A stretch of 46,452 nt of DNA from Prevotellaceae bacterium (GTDB lineage: Bacteria; Bacteroidota; Bacteroidia; Bacteroidales; Bacteroidaceae). Both the position numbers and the translations under genes were made by a program. The DNA lies in contig JAQYEW010000010.1 in NCBI GenBank assembly GCA_028723455.1, forward strand, positions 1 through 46,452, given 5' to 3'. This document shows positions 43,238 to 46,452 of the stretch, in pieces. The stretch's first letter is position 1; every line of letters begins with the position of its first letter. Below the pieces are notes generated by a model. It was not told where the DNA came from. It did no database searches and was given only the letters and a program-made list of their open reading frames with translations.

Positions 43238-44032
43238 ATGAAAAGGCTGAAGAAAAAGATATTTATAGGGTTGGGAGCCAGCACGCTGCTTGTGCTCGGC
43301 ATTGTTCGTCGCTGTAATCCTTCGGTAATGGACGGGAGCCTGCAAGCGTCCGCGCTTTCGGCGGATTCATCGGAAACCGCGGAGCCTCTGCCTGAAGAAA
43401 TTGAAGACAAGCAGATGCTTGACCTGACGACACCCGCTTCGATGGCATCGCCCAACTGGGGTAGGAACCGTATTCGTGGCGTGTATAGTTATGACATGGA
43501 ATTCCCTGATTTGCAGGAGGTACAGATAAAGGCTGCGAGGAAATGGGGCGTATCCCCTGTCCGCGACAGACAGGAGGCCGAGGAACGCAAAGAAGAACTG
43601 GTGTATATTGCCGCACACCCGTTTTACAGCATCGACAGCCGCATGTCACGCAGTGTGCCTTATCTGGTGCCTCGTGCGTCAAGGCTCCTTCAGGATATCG
43701 GCCGAAACTACCTTGACAGTCTGGCTTCCAAAGGGATACCCTTGCACAAAATCGTTGTTTCCAGCGTGCTGCGCACCGAGGAGGATGTAGCCAAACTGAT
43801 GCGCATCAATGGCAATGCCAGCGACCAGAGCTGTCATCGCTTCGGAACAACGTTTGACATCAGTTATAACCGTTACGAGACCGTCTGTCCGCCGGGAGAA
43901 ACGCGTCGTGAAGTAAGAAACGACACCTTGAAATATGTGCTTAGCGAGGTGCTGCGGGACTTGCGCAATCAGGGGCGCTGCTATATCAAGTACGAGCGCA
44001 AGCAGCCCTGTTTCCACATCACAACGCGTTAG
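43238..44032 (+). CDS. DUF5715 / M15-like putative peptidoglycan peptidase
   Basis: A 264-residue protein with an N-terminal signal anchor (about 8-23, IFIGLGASTLLVLGIV) and a periplasmic domain. The segment SCHRFGTTFD (198-207) fits the zinc motif SxHxxGxxxD of M15 D-Ala-D-Ala carboxypeptidases (H200, D207), and a last His (H260, CFHIT) is placed as the third ligand. The preceding VVSSVLRTEEDVAKLMRING matches the substrate strand. It probably trims peptidoglycan, which is inference from the fold. It converges on the next gene and overlaps its end by 14 bp. Confidence 0.85.
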   Translation: MKRLKKKIFIGLGASTLLVLGIVRRCNPSVMDGSLQASALSADSSETAEPLPEEIEDKQMLDLTTPASMASPNWGRNRIRGVYSYDMEFPDLQEVQIKAARKWGVSPVRDRQEAEERKEELVYIAAHPFYSIDSRMSRSVPYLVPRASRLLQDIGRNYLDSLASKGIPLHKIVVSSVLRTEEDVAKLMRINGNASDQSCHRFGTTFDISYNRYETVCPPGETRREVRNDTLKYVLSEVLRDLRNQGRCYIKYERKQPCFHITTR

Positions 44033-44477
44033 GCGGGGCGTTGTGGTTTTTCGAAGCCCTCTCTCTGATAATCTTAAGTTCGATTTTTTGGGGTATCTTC
44101 ACCAGTTTGCGTCCTACGGCTTTTTTTATGACATGACCCTCCTGCTGTTCAAAAACGCACGTGGAGTCGTTCGGAAGCGAAAGGCGCACGGCTTGCGTTT
44201 CACTGCCTAAGTCGTTGCTCAGGTTGATAAGGGCTTCTTTCTCCGTGGTTTTCTTCACGGAGGTTACCATCCAGGTGCCGTAGATTCCTTGACCGTTGAC
44301 ATATCCGTTCATTGGACCGAACATTTCCATGCCGGGAACCTCAATGCTCTCCTCATAAAGATTGATGTTCAGCCACACTTGCTCTGTAGGACTAAAGGCC
44401 TTGAAAACCCATTTCTCGTCAGCCTGCAAGACGGTCGGGAGGGCCGTGATGATAGATAATGCTATAATTTTCCTCAT
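44019..44477 (-). CDS. Secreted hypothetical protein
   Basis: A 152-residue protein from the ATG at 44477 with a signal peptide (MRKIIALSIITALPTVLQAD). The mature part is beta-rich (EQVWLNINLYEESIEVPGME, YVNGQGIYGTWMVTSVKKTT) and ends in a basic region (LKIIRERASKNHN). No family recognised. Its 3' end overlaps the DUF5715 gene by 14 bp on the opposite strand. A near -7 (TAACTTCG, 44483-44490) lies only 5 bp before the ATG. Confidence 0.7.
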   Translation of the reverse strand: MRKIIALSIITALPTVLQADEKWVFKAFSPTEQVWLNINLYEESIEVPGMEMFGPMNGYVNGQGIYGTWMVTSVKKTTEKEALINLSNDLGSETQAVRLSLPNDSTCVFEQQEGHVIKKAVGRKLVKIPQKIELKIIRERASKNHNAPPNAL

Positions 44478-44688
44478 GGCTGCGAAGTTATGAAAAATTC
44501 TTTGTTGACAGTTGTTTGAAGACATTTTTTTACATGATTTCTTCCGCTCCGTTTTTGCCGCAAAAAATTAACGCTTTGTTTTTTTATTTTTACGATATAA
44601 TTTTCAAAAAACAATATAGAAGAAATGATTCAATTAAATATATGTTTTCACGACTTCAAAAGCGGCAAGCATTTTTCTTGGTTTTTTC

Positions 44689-44719
44689 TTTGCCTATCCA
44701 ATTCGTTTCCCTAAATTTG
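44689..44719 (+). promoter_or_regulatory. mutA promoter
   Basis: TTTG (44689-44692), exactly 19 bp, TAAATTTG (44712-44719). Leader about 50 nt to the ATG at 44773. No cobalamin riboswitch is evident in this leader, which is too short for one. Confidence 0.85.
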
Positions 44720-44772
44720 CGTGTTGAACACCCATTCAGAAAAAACATTCATACATTATATAAAATACTATT

Positions 44773-46452
44773 ATGGCAAACGAAAAGGAAAATCTCTTCT
44801 CCGATTTTACTGCCCCCAGTGCCCAGGAATGGCGCGACAAAATCATCGTCGACCTCAAGGGTGCTGACTATCAAAAGAAGATGGTTTGGCGAACCAATGA
44901 GGGTTTCTTCATGGAGCCTTTCTATCGCAAGGAGGACGTGGAGGGGCTCTCTACGATTAACGCCCTGCCCGGTGAGTTCCCTTATGTGCGTGGCAACAAG
45001 CCCGACAGCAACGAGTGGCGCGTGCGTCAGAACATCAACTGCGATGATGCCAAGGAGGCGAATGCCAAGGCTTTGGATATTTTGAACCGGGGTGTTGACA
45101 GCTTAGGCTTCATCATCCCCAGTAGTAAGGTGAGCGCAGAGTACATCGATACCCTTTTGGAAGGCATTTACACGGAAATCGTTGAGTTGAATTTCCAGAC
45201 GTGCCAACGCAAGAGTGTGGAATTGGCGCGCATCCTGGTGGCTTATTTCCAAAAGAAGGGCGTGGACGCACAGAAGGTAAGTGGTTCCATCTGCTTCGAC
45301 CCCATCGAGAAAGTGCTGTCCAAAGGCAAGGATACGAGTGCCGTGTTGCAGTTCCTCAAGCCCATTGTCGAGACATTGGCCGACTATCCCAACTTCAGTG
45401 CGGTGGCCGTGAATGCCTACAAGCTTACTGACGCGGGTGCTTACAGCTATCAGGATCTTGGCTATGCCCTCGCGTGGGGTAACGAATATCTCCAGTTGAT
45501 GACGGAAGCGGGTATCGCCCCTCATGTGGCAGCCCAAAACCTGAAGTTTAATCTGGGCATCAACGGAGTCTTCTTCATGGAGATTGCCAAACTGCGTGCC
45601 GCACGCATGTTGTGGGCGGAGATTGTCGCTCAGTACACCGATTGCAAGGAAAGTGCAAAGATGCACGTATGTGCCTATACTACAACCTATAACCAGACTT
45701 TGTTTGATAGTTACGTGAATATGCTTCGCTCTCAGACGGAAGCGATGAGCGCAGCCTTGGGCGGCGTGGACAGTATGGTCGTCGTGCCTTTTGACGCCCC
45801 CTATGAGCAAGCCACGGACTTTGCGGAGCGTATCGCGCGCAACCAGCAACTGCTGTTGAAGGACGAGTGCCATTTCGACCGCATCGTGGATGTGGCAGGC
45901 GGCAGCTATTTCATCGAGAAGCTGACTTCCGCCTTGGCTGAACAGGCTTGGAAACTTTTCCTCGGTGTTGAAGAAGAGGGCGGCTTCCTGAAGTCGGCCT
46001 TGGAGGGTAAGGTACAGACCGTAATCAACAATACCAACGCCGAACGTCATGCCAACGCCGGCAAGCGCAAGGAGTTCCTGTTGGGTACGAACCAATTCCC
46101 CAACTTCACGGAAAAGAGCGAAGGCAAGGAACCCATGGCGGCAGGCTGTGGCAGATGTGCTGATGACAGTGCGGAAAGTCCTATTCCCGCCATTCGCCCC
46201 ACACGTATGTCAAGTGATTTTGAGGAACTGCGCCTAAAGACGGAGAAAGCCGCCAAGGTGCCCGTTGCCTTCATGCTCACCATCGGCAATCTGGCCATGC
46301 GCCAGGCTCGCGCCCAGTTCAGCTGCAACTTCCTTGCCTGTGCGGGCTATGAAGTGATCGACAACCTCGGATTCGAGAGTGTAGAGGCTGGTGTTGACGC
46401 AGCCCTCGAGGCCGGTGCCGACATCATCGTGCTCTGCTCAAGTGATGACGAA
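44773..46452 (+). CDS. mutA: Methylmalonyl-CoA mutase small subunit, 3' end cut by the window
   Basis: 560 codons are open to the edge from MANEKENLFSDFTAPSAQEW. The protein is the MutA/small-subunit type: a TIM-barrel domain (about 30-480: WRTNEGFFMEPFYRKEDVEG, GITEIVEL-type strands, RIVDVAGGSYFIEKLTSALA) and the start of a B12-binding-like fold (from about 500, PVAFMLTIGNLAMRQARAQF). The cobalamin motif DxHxxG is absent where expected (TIGNLAMRQA), as in non-catalytic small subunits; MutB should follow outside. The MutAB enzyme interconverts succinyl-CoA and (R)-methylmalonyl-CoA; the epimerase at 33957 acts next. Confidence 0.96.
   Translation, partial: MANEKENLFSDFTAPSAQEWRDKIIVDLKGADYQKKMVWRTNEGFFMEPFYRKEDVEGLSTINALPGEFPYVRGNKPDSNEWRVRQNINCDDAKEANAKALDILNRGVDSLGFIIPSSKVSAEYIDTLLEGIYTEIVELNFQTCQRKSVELARILVAYFQKKGVDAQKVSGSICFDPIEKVLSKGKDTSAVLQFLKPIVETLADYPNFSAVAVNAYKLTDAGAYSYQDLGYALAWGNEYLQLMTEAGIAPHVAAQNLKFNLGINGVFFMEIAKLRAARMLWAEIVAQYTDCKESAKMHVCAYTTTYNQTLFDSYVNMLRSQTEAMSAALGGVDSMVVVPFDAPYEQATDFAERIARNQQLLLKDECHFDRIVDVAGGSYFIEKLTSALAEQAWKLFLGVEEEGGFLKSALEGKVQTVINNTNAERHANAGKRKEFLLGTNQFPNFTEKSEGKEPMAAGCGRCADDSAESPIPAIRPTRMSSDFEELRLKTEKAAKVPVAFMLTIGNLAMRQARAQFSCNFLACAGYEVIDNLGFESVEAGVDAALEAGADIIVLCSSDDE

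Noticed and set aside
45103..46095. 330-aa antisense frame inside mutA
   Set aside because: mutA is certain on the plus strand across the whole range.
1..46452. CRISPR arrays, tRNA or rRNA genes, integrases and transposases
   Set aside because: No spaced repeat array, no cloverleaf or rRNA sequence, and no recombinase motif was found on reading both strands; short tRNA-like folds could still be missed without a dedicated search.

Overview
The window looks like chromosomal DNA of an anaerobic Bacteroidota, most likely order Bacteroidales and near Prevotellaceae; species cannot be named from sequence alone. Evidence for this: promoters repeatedly match the Bacteroidota housekeeping pattern TTTG-N19/20-TAnnTTTG; Shine-Dalgarno sequences are nearly absent (panD is the exception); many products are phylum-typical (TonB-dependent receptor with carboxypeptidase-like N-domain, DUF4270, DUF5715, BACON-like lipoprotein, GH20 hexosaminidase); and the succinate/propionate enzymes methylmalonyl-CoA mutase and epimerase are present.

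Region 1 (1-4550, minus strand) is the accessory part: a train of three RHS cassettes. Each carries a conserved RHS core tail, and two show a distinct C-terminal toxin-like tip followed by a candidate immunity gene. Cassette 3 has its own canonical promoter and a short 5' RHS remnant, cassette 2 has a zincin-like tip with an HExxGH motif, and cassette 1 is frameshifted and runs off the window. Three strong palindromes lie in this block: a perfect 38-bp palindrome inside one immunity gene, a 17-bp-arm hairpin between the other toxin and its immunity gene, and a ~61-bp palindromic insert in the core of cassette 3. No secretion machinery and no full-length rhs gene is visible.

Region 2 (4551-5801) is a gene-poor AT-rich spacer with inverted repeats and a C9A10 tract.

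Region 3 (5802-8334, plus) is a Crp/Fnr-type regulator followed by an alpha/beta hydrolase and an MDR oxidoreductase. A perfect TGACAAA/TTTGTCA repeat at the regulator stop codon is a likely operator.

Region 4 (8466-21742) holds guaA, a secreted GH20 hexosaminidase, gyrA with a TPR protein, a small winged-helix-like gene divergent from a BACON-like lipoprotein-mltG pair, an nhaC-rsmG-MBL hydrolase group and a three-HhH-domain protein.

Region 5 (21822-28943, minus) is a translation block: SPOR lipoprotein, ruvX, def, TPR protein, thrS, infC, rpmI, rplT, ending in a hairpin terminator.

Region 6 (28961-33946) carries a YtxH/holin-like/small-protein operon, a DUF4270 lipoprotein with a GT5-like half-protein lacking the KxGG motif, and panC-panD.

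Region 7 (33957-43150, minus) is a long run of close or overlapping genes: phoH, purC, menG/ubiE, aroE, nitroreductase, DUF2520 protein, KdsC-like phosphatase, maf, lipoprotein, TonB-dependent receptor and methylmalonyl-CoA epimerase. The window ends with a DUF5715 M15-like peptidase, a secreted hypothetical protein and the 5' part of mutA, whose product acts in the same pathway as the epimerase about 10 kb away.
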